From the NCBI RefSeq assembly GCF_030270605.1, contig NZ_BSYJ01000003.1, positions 310,001 to 374,000 on the forward strand: DNA of 64,000 nucleotides, written 5' to 3'. The translations under genes were made by a program, and so were the position numbers. Below are positions 32,958-43,400 of the stretch, one piece after another. Position 1 is the stretch's first letter; each line of letters begins with the position of its first letter. This DNA is from Biformimicrobium ophioploci (GTDB lineage: Bacteria > Pseudomonadota > Gammaproteobacteria > Pseudomonadales > Cellvibrionaceae). A model generated the notes under the pieces. It was not told where the DNA came from. It was given only the letters and a program-made list of their open reading frames with translations, and did no database searches.

Positions 32958-34271
32958 ATGCTTGGATATTATATTTCCCTGGCGATGCGCAGCCTCAGGA
33001 GCATGCCGATTCTCAGCAGCCTGATGGTCGCAGCCATTGCGGTGGGGGTGGGTGCCGCCATGACTGTGCTCACAGTCAACTACACCATGTCCCGCAATGC
33101 CCTTCAGCACAAGGACGATGTATTGTTCGCGGTACAGCTGGATAGCTGGGACCCGAACAAGGCCTATGACAGTGTTAATGAGCTGCCAAAGGAGCTGACT
33201 TACCAGGATACGCAGGCACTGCTGCGCTCTGATATTCCCACGCGCCAGGTCGCGATGCACCGGTATGGTTTCACCGTGAGCCTGGATGACGATTCCGTGC
33301 GTCCATTTACCGCCGAAGCACGTGTGACCACCCGCGACTTCTTCGCGCTGTTCGATGTGCCATTCCTGTTTGGCGGCACCTGGGAAGATGGCGCCGACAG
33401 CGGGCCTGTAAAGCAGGTGGTGCTGTCGAAAGCCACCAACGACAAACTGTTCAATGGCGAAAACAGTGTTGGCCGTATCGTGAACCTCAAGGGCGAGCCG
33501 TTTGCGGTAGTCGGCGTGATCGCCCACTGGAGCCCGTCGCCAAAAGTTTATGACCTGAACAACAACCCTTTCGCGGAGCCGGAGGAACTATTCATCCCGT
33601 TCGGGTTGCACCGGACCTTTGAAATCTACAGCTGGGGTAACACCAACGGTTGGAAGAATGATGGGTTGGAAGGCTATGAGGGGCACCTGCAAAGCGAGTC
33701 TGTATGGATACAGTACTGGGTTGAGATGGATTCCTCTGAGCAGCGCCAGCGCTATGAAGACTTCCTGACGGGCTATATTCGCGAACAAAAGGCGCAGGGG
33801 CGGTTCGAACGCCCTCTGAAGTTCGCGCTTTCCAAGCCGTCGGAGTGGCTGGTCATCAACGAGGTGCTGGGTGACGATGTACAGGTACTTGCAGCGCTGT
33901 CGCTCTCGTTCCTGCTGGTGTGTGTGGTTAATGCAGTGGCGCTGTTGCTGGCGAAGTTCCTGCGCAAGGCGCCGGAGGCCGGGGTGCGTCGCGCCCTTGG
34001 TGCCAATCGCAAGGCGATCTTTATACAGCACCTGGTAGAGAGTGGGGTGATCGGGGTGCTCGGCGGTTTGCTCGGGATAGTGCTGGCGCTGATCGGGCTG
34101 GCGGGAATCCGTTACCTGACGCTGGGTATGGTCGACCGGATTGCAACCATGGACTGGGTGATGATGCTTTCTTCTGTCGGGCTCGCGATTTTTGCAAGCC
34201 TGCTTGCCGGGCTCTATCCCGCATGGCGTATCAGTAACACCAACCCATCTGTTTACCTGAAAACACAGTGA
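32958..34271 (+). CDS. FtsX-like ABC permease 1 (MacB-type)
   Basis: The protein has 437 residues with one N-terminal helix (about 19-42), a large periplasmic MacB-PCD-type domain (about 45-310) and three C-terminal helices typical of the FtsX fold, ending with GLYPAWRISNTNPSVYLK. The RRALGANRKAIFIQHLVES coupling helix between the last helices contacts the ATPase. Unlike MacB itself, the ATPase is a separate protein. This permease probably pairs with the second one to form a heterodimer. Confidence 0.88.
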   Translation: MLGYYISLAMRSLRSMPILSSLMVAAIAVGVGAAMTVLTVNYTMSRNALQHKDDVLFAVQLDSWDPNKAYDSVNELPKELTYQDTQALLRSDIPTRQVAMHRYGFTVSLDDDSVRPFTAEARVTTRDFFALFDVPFLFGGTWEDGADSGPVKQVVLSKATNDKLFNGENSVGRIVNLKGEPFAVVGVIAHWSPSPKVYDLNNNPFAEPEELFIPFGLHRTFEIYSWGNTNGWKNDGLEGYEGHLQSESVWIQYWVEMDSSEQRQRYEDFLTGYIREQKAQGRFERPLKFALSKPSEWLVINEVLGDDVQVLAALSLSFLLVCVVNAVALLLAKFLRKAPEAGVRRALGANRKAIFIQHLVESGVIGVLGGLLGIVLALIGLAGIRYLTLGMVDRIATMDWVMMLSSVGLAIFASLLAGLYPAWRISNTNPSVYLKTQ

Positions 34272-34281
34272 GGCAAAAATC

Positions 34282-35490
34282 ATGCTGGAATTAAAACCCA
34301 TGCTGTCTGCGCTGTGGCGCAACAAAACCTCAGCTTTCCTGATTGCCCTGCAGTTGGCACTGACCCTGGCAATTGTCAGTAATGCCGGCGTTATCGTCAG
34401 CGAACGCGTTGAAAAAATCGCGCGACCTACCGGCATGCAGGTGGAAGACCTGATTTCCGTCACCTTCATGCCGATTGCGCAGGAATATGACATGGCAGGC
34501 GCGGTTGCTGCAGACATGGACCTGTTGCGCGGCCTGCCGGGTGTGGTGGATGCCTTCCCGACCAACCAGATCCCGGTCTCCGGTTCCGGTTCCGCAAGCC
34601 GCTACTTTTCTGAACCGAACCAGGAAATTGGCGGCGAAGTAGCGAATTACTATCAGGTAGACCCGAACTTTATCAATACACTGGGCCTTGAGCTGGTGGC
34701 GGGCAGGAATTTCACCGCGGCCGAAATGGACGTGATGGGCCCGAATGAGAACTACGATGCGCGCGTCGCAATCATTACCCGCGATTTCGGCGAGGCACTG
34801 TTCCCCGGCGAAGAGCCACTCGGAAAGTTTTTCTTTCCCCTCGGGGAAAACAACCCGATCGAGATCGTGGGCGTGATTGACCGGCACCTCGGTGCCTGGG
34901 TGGGTTGGCAGAAAGCGGGGCAGGTTGTGTTTTACCCGTTGCTAATCAAGACCAACCACAAGCGCTATATGATCCGCGCCGAGCCTGGCCAGCGCGATGC
35001 AGTAATGAAGCTGGTGGAGGAGAAGCTCGCGCAGCGCGATGCCAACCGCGTGTTGCAACTTGAAACCCTTTCTCGGGACCTGGAGCAAAGCTATATGAGC
35101 GATAACGTGATGGTAAAGGTGCTGTCCGCCGTGATCGCACTGTTGACCTTTATCGTGAGCCTCGGGATTGTTGGCCTGACCATATTCTGGATCAACCAGC
35201 GCCGTAAGCAGATTGGTATCCGGCGTGCACTGGGCGCCACGCGCGCCAATATCAGTCGCTACTTCCTGTTGGAGAATGGCCTGATTGCCGCCCTGGGCAT
35301 TGCCATGGGGTTCGCCATCGCCATGCTGATCAACCGCATGATGGTGACCAGTTTTTCCCAACCAGCCATGCCGGCTGGCCTGCTCCTCAGCTGTGCGGCA
35401 CTGTTGCTGCTGGCCAGCCTTGGAGCCGCACTGGTGCCGGCGCTGAGGGCGGCCAATATCTCCCCGGCGACGGCAACTCGCAGCGTCTAA
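34282..35490 (+). CDS. FtsX-like ABC permease 2 (MacB-type)
   Basis: This 402-residue permease has the same topology as the preceding gene: an N-terminal helix (about 17-40), a periplasmic domain and three C-terminal helices with GIRRALGATRANISRYFLLE as coupling helix and ALRAANISPATATR at the end. It starts 10 bp after permease 1. The periplasmic domains of the two differ clearly in sequence, so they are not a recent duplication. Together with the adaptor and ATPase they would drive tripartite export of a peptide or small molecule. Confidence 0.88.
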   Translation: MLELKPMLSALWRNKTSAFLIALQLALTLAIVSNAGVIVSERVEKIARPTGMQVEDLISVTFMPIAQEYDMAGAVAADMDLLRGLPGVVDAFPTNQIPVSGSGSASRYFSEPNQEIGGEVANYYQVDPNFINTLGLELVAGRNFTAAEMDVMGPNENYDARVAIITRDFGEALFPGEEPLGKFFFPLGENNPIEIVGVIDRHLGAWVGWQKAGQVVFYPLLIKTNHKRYMIRAEPGQRDAVMKLVEEKLAQRDANRVLQLETLSRDLEQSYMSDNVMVKVLSAVIALLTFIVSLGIVGLTIFWINQRRKQIGIRRALGATRANISRYFLLENGLIAALGIAMGFAIAMLINRMMVTSFSQPAMPAGLLLSCAALLLLASLGAALVPALRAANISPATATRSV

Positions 35491-35503
35491 AAAACACACA
35501 CAT

Positions 35504-35540
35504 CTGACTCGCGGGACTACCCCCTGGTCCCGCGAGTCAG
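35504..35540. repeat. Perfect 14-bp inverted repeat after the ABC operon
   Basis: CTGACTCGCGGGAC (35504-35517) and GTCCCGCGAGTCAG (35527-35540) pair perfectly around a 9-nt loop, 13 bp after the permease stop. There is no T-tract on either side, so it is not a classical intrinsic terminator; it may stabilise the mRNA end or act with another factor. Confidence 0.8.
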
Positions 35541-35636
35541 TGAGTGCCGGGCTCTGCCCATCCGTGTAAAATCTCCCGCCTGCATGCAACTCCTGCCTTC
35601 CCGGCTGGCGATAAAAACAACAGGCGATCAATTTTT

Positions 35637-36626
35637 ATGTGGTTCAAGAATCTTCGCGTTTACCGTTTCACTAAACCGTTCGAACTGACCGCTGAGGCAC
35701 TGGCAGAGAAGCTGGAGCCCGGTGAGTTTGTCCCCTGCGGCAGCCAGGACACGCAGCGCCGCGGCTGGGTCGCCCCGTTGGGTCGGCACGGCGTGGAGCT
35801 GGTGCACGCCGCCAATGGCCGTTTGCTGCTGTGCGAGAAGCGCCAGGAGAAGGTGATCCCGGCAGCGGTTGTGAACGAGCGCATCGAAGAAAAGGCGCTG
35901 GCCATTTCAGAGGCGGAGCATCGCCGTGTGGGGCGCAAGGAGCGCCAGAATATCAAGGATGAAGTACTGCTCGAGATGCTGCCAAAGGCATTTGCCCGTT
36001 CCAGCGTGCAGCACGCGTTTATTTCTCCAGCGGACAATCTGCTGGTGGTCAACGCTTCCTCTGCCAAGCGCGCGGAAGAGCTGCTGGAAAGCCTGCGCGA
36101 GGCTGTCGGCAGCCTGTCCCTGATTCCGCTGGGCACCAAAAACCTGCCGCTGCAGGCCATGACCAGTTGGCTTACGGCAGGCGAGCCGCCGGCAGAGTTT
36201 GAGTTCGGCAGTGAGTGCGAACTGCGCGACCTGTCCGGCAACGAGGGGGTCATCCGCTGCCGCAATCAGGACCTCTACGCGGAGGAGCTGCAGAATCACC
36301 TGGTGGCAGGTATGCAGGTGTCCAAGCTGGGGCTGGTCTGGAAGGATGGCATCGAATTTATCGTCGACGACCAGTTGGCCATCAAGCGGGTCAAGTACTC
36401 CGATGCCGTGCAGGAAAAGGCTGATCGAGCGGATGGTGCCGACGCCGCCCAGCAGCTGGATATGGAATTTGCCGTGATGACGGTTGAGGTTATTGCCATG
36501 ATCGAGGCTTTGCAGTCTGCCTTTGGCGGATTGGATACCGAAGGCCGGGATGTCGATGAAATTGTGGCACGCGCAATGCGGGCTGACAGTGACGCCCAGC
36601 TCGCACGCGAGGTCGAGGAAGTCTGA
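35637..36626 (+). CDS. rdgC: Recombination-associated protein RdgC
   Basis: The protein has 329 residues from ATG 35637, where the family's N-terminal MWFKNLRVYRFTKPF begins; the frame is open 93 bp further upstream without family similarity. RdgC forms a ring around duplex DNA and restrains RecA loading. Conserved parts seen are EKLEPGEFVPCG, RRGWVAPLG, AISEAEHRRVGRKERQNIKD and the acidic C-terminal region. The length is slightly above that of E. coli RdgC (303). It is flanked by unrelated operons and likely monocistronic. Confidence 0.95.
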   Translation: MWFKNLRVYRFTKPFELTAEALAEKLEPGEFVPCGSQDTQRRGWVAPLGRHGVELVHAANGRLLLCEKRQEKVIPAAVVNERIEEKALAISEAEHRRVGRKERQNIKDEVLLEMLPKAFARSSVQHAFISPADNLLVVNASSAKRAEELLESLREAVGSLSLIPLGTKNLPLQAMTSWLTAGEPPAEFEFGSECELRDLSGNEGVIRCRNQDLYAEELQNHLVAGMQVSKLGLVWKDGIEFIVDDQLAIKRVKYSDAVQEKADRADGADAAQQLDMEFAVMTVEVIAMIEALQSAFGGLDTEGRDVDEIVARAMRADSDAQLAREVEEV

Positions 36627-36691
36627 TCACGCGGGGCGCCCTGCCTCTTCTATCCTGACGGGAATCTACTGATTTCCATCAAGATGCCACT

Positions 36692-37933
36692 ATGACCTCG
36701 GTCACCAGTCTCGTGGGAATGGCGTTGCTGCTTTGCATCGCCATTGCCTTTTCTGAAAATCGCAAGGCGATTCGCTTCCGCACGGTGGGTTGGGCGTTTG
36801 CGCTGCAGTTTGCCCTTGGCGCATTTGTGCTGTTTGTGCCGTGGGGCAAGGCGGTGCTGGAGGCCGCAACCAATGCCGTTTCCGCCGTGATTGGTTACGG
36901 CAACGAAGGCATTGAGTTCATTTTCGGTCCGCTCGTTTCGGACAAGATGTTCGAGGTGTTCGGTGATTCCGGCTTCGTATTCGCGTTTCGCGTACTGCCG
37001 GTCGTCATTTTCTTTTCTGCCCTGATCAGCCTGCTCTACTACCTGGGTGCGATGCAATGGATCATCCATGTGATCGGTGGCGCCCTGCGCAAGTTGCTGG
37101 GCACCAGTGAAACAGAATCGCTGTCAGCGACCGCCAATATCTTTGTGAGCCAGACGGAGGCGCCGCTGGTGGTGAGACCCTACCTGTCGCGCATGACCCG
37201 TTCCGAGCTGTTCGCGGTAATGGCGGGCGGCATGGCGTCCGTGGCGGGTTCAGTACTCGCCGGTTATGCTGGGCTCGGGGCAGACCTCAGCTACCTTATC
37301 GCAGCCAGCTTTATGGCCGCTCCCGGGGGGCTACTTTTTGCAAAGTTGCTGGTGCCTGAGACCGAGACGCCACACGAGGAACTGGTGGAGCAGGTGCCGG
37401 AACAGGACCAGCCGGCGAATGTCTTTGATGCGGCGGCAACCGGTGCGGCCAACGGCCTCAAGCTCGCGGTGAACATCGGCGCAATGCTGCTGGCCTTTAT
37501 CGGCCTGATTGCACTGATCAATGGTCTGTTTGCCGGCGTTGGTGGCTGGTTCGGGTTTGAGGGGCTGACGCTGCAGAAGGTGCTGGGTTACGCCTTTGCA
37601 CCACTGGCGTGGGTGATTGGCGTCCCTACAGATGAAATCGCGGCGGTGGGCTCCCTTATCGGGCAGAAGCTGGTGCTGAATGAATTCGTCGGGTTTGTGA
37701 GCTTCGCGGAAATCAAGGACGGCCTGTCGCCGGTCAGCCAGGCCATTGCCACTTTCGCGCTTTGCGGTTTCGCCAACTTCGGTTCCATTGCGGTGCTGCT
37801 TGGCGGTCTGGGGGTACTTGCACCGGACCGGCGCCAGGAAATCGCACGTCTCGGCCTGAGGGCGGTATTGGCAGGCTCACTCTCGAACCTGATGAGCGCC
37901 GCGATAGCCGGGTTCTTTATCGGTATCGGCTAG
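36692..37933 (+). CDS. Concentrative nucleoside transporter (NupC/CNT family)
   Basis: This 413-residue inner-membrane protein of the CNT family imports nucleosides with sodium or protons. The pattern [25 protein letters not shown] (nucleoside-binding QTEAPL motif), [15 protein letters not shown] and [17 protein letters not shown] is diagnostic. About ten hydrophobic segments are visible. It is followed 33 bp later by uridine kinase, so the pair imports and phosphorylates pyrimidine nucleosides. Confidence 0.93.
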   Translation: MTSVTSLVGMALLLCIAIAFSENRKAIRFRTVGWAFALQFALGAFVLFVPWGKAVLEAATNAVSAVIGYGNEGIEFIFGPLVSDKMFEVFGDSGFVFAFRVLPVVIFFSALISLLYYLGAMQWIIHVIGGALRKLLGTSETESLSATANIFVSQTEAPLVVRPYLSRMTRSELFAVMAGGMASVAGSVLAGYAGLGADLSYLIAASFMAAPGGLLFAKLLVPETETPHEELVEQVPEQDQPANVFDAAATGAANGLKLAVNIGAMLLAFIGLIALINGLFAGVGGWFGFEGLTLQKVLGYAFAPLAWVIGVPTDEIAAVGSLIGQKLVLNEFVGFVSFAEIKDGLSPVSQAIATFALCGFANFGSIAVLLGGLGVLAPDRRQEIARLGLRAVLAGSLSNLMSAAIAGFFIGIG

Positions 37934-37965
37934 GGCCGGGAAAAGGCAGGGGGAAAGGGACAGGC

Positions 37966-38586
37966 ATGCCTCACAAAATGTTACTGGTCGGCATTGCCGG
38001 AGCGTCGGCTTCGGGCAAGAGCCTGCTGGCAAAAACGCTGGCGCGATCCCTGCCTGCAGATCAGGTCAGCATGATCTCCGAGGACTCTTACTACCGCGAC
38101 CAGTCGCACCTGACCATGGAGGAGCGGGCCAGTGTGAACTACGATCACCCGTCTTCAATGGACCATGAGCTGCTTACCCGTCACCTCGAGGCATTGAAAG
38201 CGGGGCAGGCGGTGGACGTGCCGGTTTACGACTATTCGATCCACACCCGCAGTGACAAGGCCGAGCATGTAACTCCCACCTGTGTGGTGATCGTCGAGGG
38301 TATCCTGCTGTTCACGGACAGCCACCTCCGCGACTGGTTTGACGTCAAGTTATTCATGGATACGCCCCTGGATATCTGCCTGATCCGGCGATTGCACCGG
38401 GATATCGAGGAGCGCGGCAGGACGCTGCAGTCTGTCTTGCAGCAGTATGTGCAGTTCGTGCGCCCCATGTACCTGCAGTTTATCGAGCCCTCAAGGCAGC
38501 ACGCCGACCTGATCATCCCGCGCGGCGGCAAGAACGAAATTGCGCTGGATCTGATCCGCACCAGGCTGCACGCTCAGTTGGGTTAG
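37966..38586 (+). CDS. udk: Uridine/cytidine kinase
   Basis: The protein has 206 residues from ATG 37966, which follows AAAGGGA and starts directly before the P-loop VGIAGASASGKSLLAKTL. SEDSYYRD, FDHPSS-type YDHPSSMD, DYSIHTR and VVIVEGILLF are uridine kinase motifs, and the lid has RRLHRDIEERGR. The enzyme phosphorylates uridine or cytidine to the monophosphate with ATP or GTP. It is coupled to the nucleoside transporter upstream. Its stop is only 5 bp from the convergent sulfatase stop. Confidence 0.9.
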   Translation: MPHKMLLVGIAGASASGKSLLAKTLARSLPADQVSMISEDSYYRDQSHLTMEERASVNYDHPSSMDHELLTRHLEALKAGQAVDVPVYDYSIHTRSDKAEHVTPTCVVIVEGILLFTDSHLRDWFDVKLFMDTPLDICLIRRLHRDIEERGRTLQSVLQQYVQFVRPMYLQFIEPSRQHADLIIPRGGKNEIALDLIRTRLHAQLG

Positions 38587-38591
38587 CCGCT

Positions 38592-40304
38592 TTAGTGGCC
38601 CCAGTCTCCCTGATTGTCTGAGCCCGGAATCTCGAACTCCAGGTATTCCTTCAAATCAAATGGCATGGCCTCCACCACCGCTTTGACACGATCGGCGATC
38701 GCCTCAGTTTCCGGCCTTGCATTGGACAGCCCGGTATAGGGAATTCCCTTGGCGTTGGGCACATCCGGGTATTTTTTCTTGAACAGCCGGTGCCTGGCCA
38801 CCATCTGGTTGAACTGTCCCTGGGTATGGATCAGTGGGGTCAGCTGTGGGTTTTCCTCCCGCGGATCCATATAGAGATCGAAGTACGCCTCCGGCATACC
38901 GGAGGCCGCCACATCACCGGCACCGATCCAGTGGCGCTTGTAGCGGCCCTTGACGGTCGCCCCCAGCTCATGCCCCGCGTAGATAAACACATAGTCGCGG
39001 CGGCTGTTGCCATCACCCTTGAGCAGCAGCGCAGTCTGGTCCAGGCCGTCCACTATGCGGTCGGTGGGGATGTGACTGGTGGCATTGCCGAGTCGGGCGA
39101 AGGTCGTGTACAGATCTGTGACGTGGATGATATCCCCCACAACCTGGCCGGTATCGATCACCCCGGGCCACCAGGCAAATGCGGGTACGCGCACGCCGCC
39201 CTCGGTAAAGTCACCCTTGCCACCGCGGTACATCATCGGCAGCATGCCCCAGCCGGGAGGCGGGCTGTGTACCATCGGGCCGTTGTCCGCCATGGCAATA
39301 AACAGCGTATTCTCCGCGATGCCGAGTGTTTTCAGTTCTTGCATGAGTTGCCCGATAAAACCGTCAACTTTTGGAAACGCATCTGCGACCTTGAGCCCGG
39401 CAACACTGTTCTTCGGCATGACGGGTGCAAGAAAATTCAGGAAGTTTGGCCAGTAGGAAACAAAGAAGGGTTTGCCTGATTTGGCATTCTTGCGAATGAA
39501 GGCGAGGGTACGTTTCTCCGCCTCCGTGTCCAGCTTTTCATAACATTCATTGGATGTGCCGCACCATTCCTTGCCCTTTTCGCCCTTGCGGCCCTCGATA
39601 TTCATCACCCAGCCCTCCGGCACCAGGCCCGGCTTGTCCAGTGCGTAAGGGTCGGGTGGGTAGATTTCCGGGTGCAGCCCCAGTACCGCATTCACCGCGT
39701 TGCCTTGCGGGTTGTACACCGAGGTCAGCTGGTTCATGGGCGTGAACAGGGCCTCATCGAACCCCTGGTTGTGCAGGTAGCTTTCCTCTATGTCACCCAG
39801 GTGGCCCTTGCCGAAAAACGCGGTGGCATAACCTGCTTCGGACAGTACTTCGGCGATGGTGACTTCTTCCTTGCGCAGCCCGGAGAATTCGTGCGGCATA
39901 CCGACTACGCCCATGCCGTGTCGTACCGGGATGCGCCCCGTCAGCATTGCCGCACGGGTGGGGGTGCAGGACGGTTCCGTGTACATGCGGGTGAAATTGA
40001 TTCCCTCTGCCGCCATTCGGTTGATATTGGGGGTCTCATAGCCGAAGTTTTTTTGCAGGGCCGGGAAGCCCACCGCGCCAAATGCGGTATCGTCCCAAAG
40101 CAGGTAGACAATGTTTGGCGGTGCGCCGTGTTTTTCCTTCAGCGCCGCCAGCTTTCTGGAGAGCTCCTTGTCTTCCTCTGCCCAGCGTTCTCCGTGTTGC
40201 TGCTTCAGCATATAGAACTCGGCATCGTGGATGATTTCGCTGACCGCGGGACAGGAAACAAGCAGGCTGAGGAAAAATACGAGTGTAATTCTGGAACTGG
40301 ACAT
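38592..40304 (-). CDS. Exported formylglycine-dependent sulfatase (arylsulfatase family)
   Basis: This is a 570-residue sulfatase. The active-site cysteine lies in PSCTPTRAAMLTGR (Cys113), the C-x-P-x-R motif converted to formylglycine by a sulfatase-maturing enzyme. Metal ligands are expected in LLWDDTAFG and IAMADNGP. The N-terminus has a hydrophobic segment ending LLVSC, a possible lipobox with Cys18, so it may be a lipoprotein rather than freely periplasmic. HGMGVVGMPHEF and the FYVSYWPNFLNF-like region are typical of arylsulfatases. The substrate is unknown; marine relatives act on sulfated polysaccharides or aryl sulfates. No carrageenase or similar gene is adjacent. Confidence 0.9.
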   Translation of the reverse strand: MSSSRITLVFFLSLLVSCPAVSEIIHDAEFYMLKQQHGERWAEEDKELSRKLAALKEKHGAPPNIVYLLWDDTAFGAVGFPALQKNFGYETPNINRMAAEGINFTRMYTEPSCTPTRAAMLTGRIPVRHGMGVVGMPHEFSGLRKEEVTIAEVLSEAGYATAFFGKGHLGDIEESYLHNQGFDEALFTPMNQLTSVYNPQGNAVNAVLGLHPEIYPPDPYALDKPGLVPEGWVMNIEGRKGEKGKEWCGTSNECYEKLDTEAEKRTLAFIRKNAKSGKPFFVSYWPNFLNFLAPVMPKNSVAGLKVADAFPKVDGFIGQLMQELKTLGIAENTLFIAMADNGPMVHSPPPGWGMLPMMYRGGKGDFTEGGVRVPAFAWWPGVIDTGQVVGDIIHVTDLYTTFARLGNATSHIPTDRIVDGLDQTALLLKGDGNSRRDYVFIYAGHELGATVKGRYKRHWIGAGDVAASGMPEAYFDLYMDPREENPQLTPLIHTQGQFNQMVARHRLFKKKYPDVPNAKGIPYTGLSNARPETEAIADRVKAVVEAMPFDLKEYLEFEIPGSDNQGDWGH

Positions 40305-40403
40305 CTGGCTTCCCCTTGAGACTCCAAAGGAAAGACTAGAAGAAGGCTTGGGAGAATTGGCGCGGAGATAGGGATAGGTACGGTTAATTCGTTTTCTTGC
40401 TGC

Positions 40404-40434
40404 AAATTAAAAAGGGCGCCGTGTGGCGCCCCTC
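40404..40434 (-). terminator. Rho-independent terminator of the propeller amidohydrolase gene
   Basis: On the reverse strand GGGGCGCC and GGCGCCCT form a stem around ACAC and run into TTTTTAATTT. It lies 15 bp after the amidohydrolase stop. Confidence 0.85.
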
Positions 40435-40449
40435 TGGTGAGATTTGTGA

Positions 40450-43400
40450 TCAGTGTACCCAGTGGTGACGCTGCTGCTTCTCCTGGATTGCCTTGGCGGT
40501 CGGTGCCGGCATGGCACTGATCGGCAGGCGCTCGTGGAAGAAAGCCATGCGCTGGTCGCTGTCCAGTTCGTTCATGCTCTCCGCTTCGAAGATGCGGCCA
40601 TTGATCACCGTGTAAGCCACTTTCTCCGAAAGGCGCAGGTCGGACAGGACATCGCCGTCGATGATGGCGAGGTCCGCCAGTTTTCCGGCTTCGATACTAC
40701 CGATATCGTTATCCAGGCCAAGGTAGCGGGCACCGTCGATGGTGCCGGCACGCAGCGCTTCCCAGGCAGAGAAGCCACCCTGTTCCATCATCCACATTTC
40801 CCAGTGCGCACCCAGGCCTTCACGCTGGCCGTGGGCACCGATGTGCACAGTCACACCCTTGTCGCGCAGCTGCTTGGCATGCTTGGCGACGTTGACGTGG
40901 TTGTAGTGCGAATCCGGCGCGGTCGGGCGGCGGATACTACGCGGGTTGACGATGTAATCCGGCGTATAGGTGGTCAGGCGCTTGTTCTTCCACACCTCGG
41001 TGCGGTCATACCAGTAGTTCTCGCCGGAGAGGCCGCCGTAGGCCACCACGAAAGTCGGCGTATAACCCACTTCGGTCTGGCTCCAGAGCTGCTCCACATC
41101 ACCGTAGATATTGGCGATCGGCAGGGAATGCTCAACACCGGTGTGACCATCCACAATCATGTTCATGTTGTGCTGGAACTTGCCGCCACCCTCGGGCACC
41201 ACCATGATGTTGTGCTTCTGGGCCGCCGCCAGTACCTGCTGGCGCTGGTCGCGGCGCGGCTGAGCATAGCTCTTGACGGAAATGGCTCCCATCTCCTTCA
41301 TGCGGCGGATATGGAACTCCGCGTCTTCGAGGGAGTTGATCTTTGCCTTGTAGCCAAGTGCCTTAGCGCCGTACAGGATGGTGCCGGTAGAGAAGATGCG
41401 CGGACCGGTGATGATGCCGGCTTTCTGCATTTCCGCGGCGGAGAAGATCTCGCTGCTGTCGTTGGACGGGTCGTGGATAGTGGTCACGCCGAATGCGAGG
41501 CTGGAGAACAGGTTCCAGTTCTGCTGCGGGATGATTTCCTCGCGACCCTGGGGGCCGTGCGCGTGTGCGTCCACCAGTCCGGGCATTACGGTCTTGCCGC
41601 TGACATCCATCTGGCGCGCGCCCGCCGGGATCTCGACTTCGCCAGCCTTGCCGACCGCCGCAATACGGTTGCCTTCAACAATCACGACGCCGTTCTCGAT
41701 GATCTCCTGCTCGGCATTGGCATTGCGCATGGTTACCACGCTGCCACCGACGAGGGCGAAAGTCTGCTGCGGTACCGCAGTGTCTGTACTGAAGCCCAGG
41801 TGGATACCTTCTTCAACCGGCTCCGGCAGCTCCGCCGGTGCGCCCGGCAGGAATGCAAAGGCATCCTTGAGCTTGCGCTCGAACAGGCGCGGGCCGTGGG
41901 CCCAACGCAGGGTGCTGCTGTCACCGGACCAGTGCAGGTATTCACCGGCCTGGCCGGAAACCTGCTTGACCGCAACGGCCTTGCTTTTCGGGCTGATGGT
42001 CTCGGATTTTCCGGTCGGCATGAATGGTGCTGCGAATGCCTTGAAGTCCTGGGTGAAGGCGATCCACTTGCTGTCCGGGGACAGGCGGAATGAGGTGATC
42101 TCTGCACCGTTCAGGTGTTCGCGCTCTTCCTTGCCCTCCAGGTTCATGCTTTTGAACATGACCTTGGCGGAACCTTTTGCCCAGCTGACATCACTGAAAT
42201 AGACGCGGTCATTGTCGGCACCGAAGTGCGGCTCGAAGCCATCCTTGTTGATGCGGCGCTGCCAGCGGCCGCGCGCATCGGCCAGGTAAATACCAGGCTC
42301 CAGCGAGTACTCGGGGCTCAGCAGGTAACCGCCGGTGAAGCGGCGGTAGGTAACCAGTTCGCCGTTGGGAGAGAAGGCGGGCTCAACGTAAAGGCCGGGC
42401 TGGCTGGTGACGTTGTAACCGCGGCCGCTGCGTGCGGAAACGGAGCGCACGTGGCCAAGTTTTTCGTCATCCCAGGAAACGTAGGTGATGCGGCTGCCAT
42501 CGCGGGACCAGCTCGGGTAGAACTCGAAGTGATCCTCCTGGCGGGTCAGGCGGCGCTGTGCGCCGGTGGCGAGGTCCTTGATGTAGATCTTGCCCAGTGC
42601 CTGGAAGGCAACCTGCTTCCCATCCGGGGACTTCTGTGCCCAGCGGATCATCTTCACATCGAATTTTTCCGGGGCCACATCGACGGCATAGCGCACTGCC
42701 GGGGCAACCTGCTTATCCACCTGTACGTGGGCAACGATTTCCGTGCGCGCGGAGCCGTCTGCCGGGATGCGATGGAACTTGCCGCCGGTCCAGACTACGA
42801 GGGATTCACCGTCCGGCATCCAGTCGTACTGTACGTAGTTGCCGTGGGAGCCGAAGGTCTCCTGCAGGTCGCGCTCGAGACCGCTAAAGAGCGGCTTCTC
42901 GAGGCCGGACTCCAAGTCCTTGATAAACAGGCTGGTCTTGTTGTCCTGGCGACGGATGAATGCCAGCTTGTTGCCGTTCGGGGACGGAACCGGGGAGATA
43001 GCGCCACCGGGGCCGGAAACAAACTGCTCTTCCTTGCCGTCCAGCAGGTCGTAGCGGTTGATTGCGAACAGGCCCTCGGTGGAGTTCTTGTTGTACTCCC
43101 AGCGGGTGCCTGGGGTCACATCAATTGAGTAATAGATGTAGCGGCCGTCCGGGGAGAAGGCCGGATCGGAGATGTTTTTCTGCGCAACCGGGCCACCGAT
43201 GCGCTCCTTGATCTGGCGACCGGTACCGCCACCGATGTGGTACATCCAGATTTCACCCGCGGCGATACTGCGGGTAGACATGATGCCCTTGCGAGCCACC
43301 AGGAACTGTCCGTCCGGGCTCCAGTTGGGGGAGTGGATCACGTCCTCGCCGGTTTCGCTGGTGATGGCCCGCAGGTTGCTGCCATCGCGGTCCATGACCC

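Noticed and set aside
35504-35540. Intrinsic terminator after the ABC operon
   Set aside because: The 14-bp stem is perfect, but no T-tract follows on either strand, so it is listed only as an inverted repeat.
36692-38586. nupC-udk pair as part of a larger nucleoside catabolic cluster
   Set aside because: No phosphorylase, deaminase or nucleosidase gene lies on either side; the pair stands alone between rdgC and the convergent sulfatase gene.
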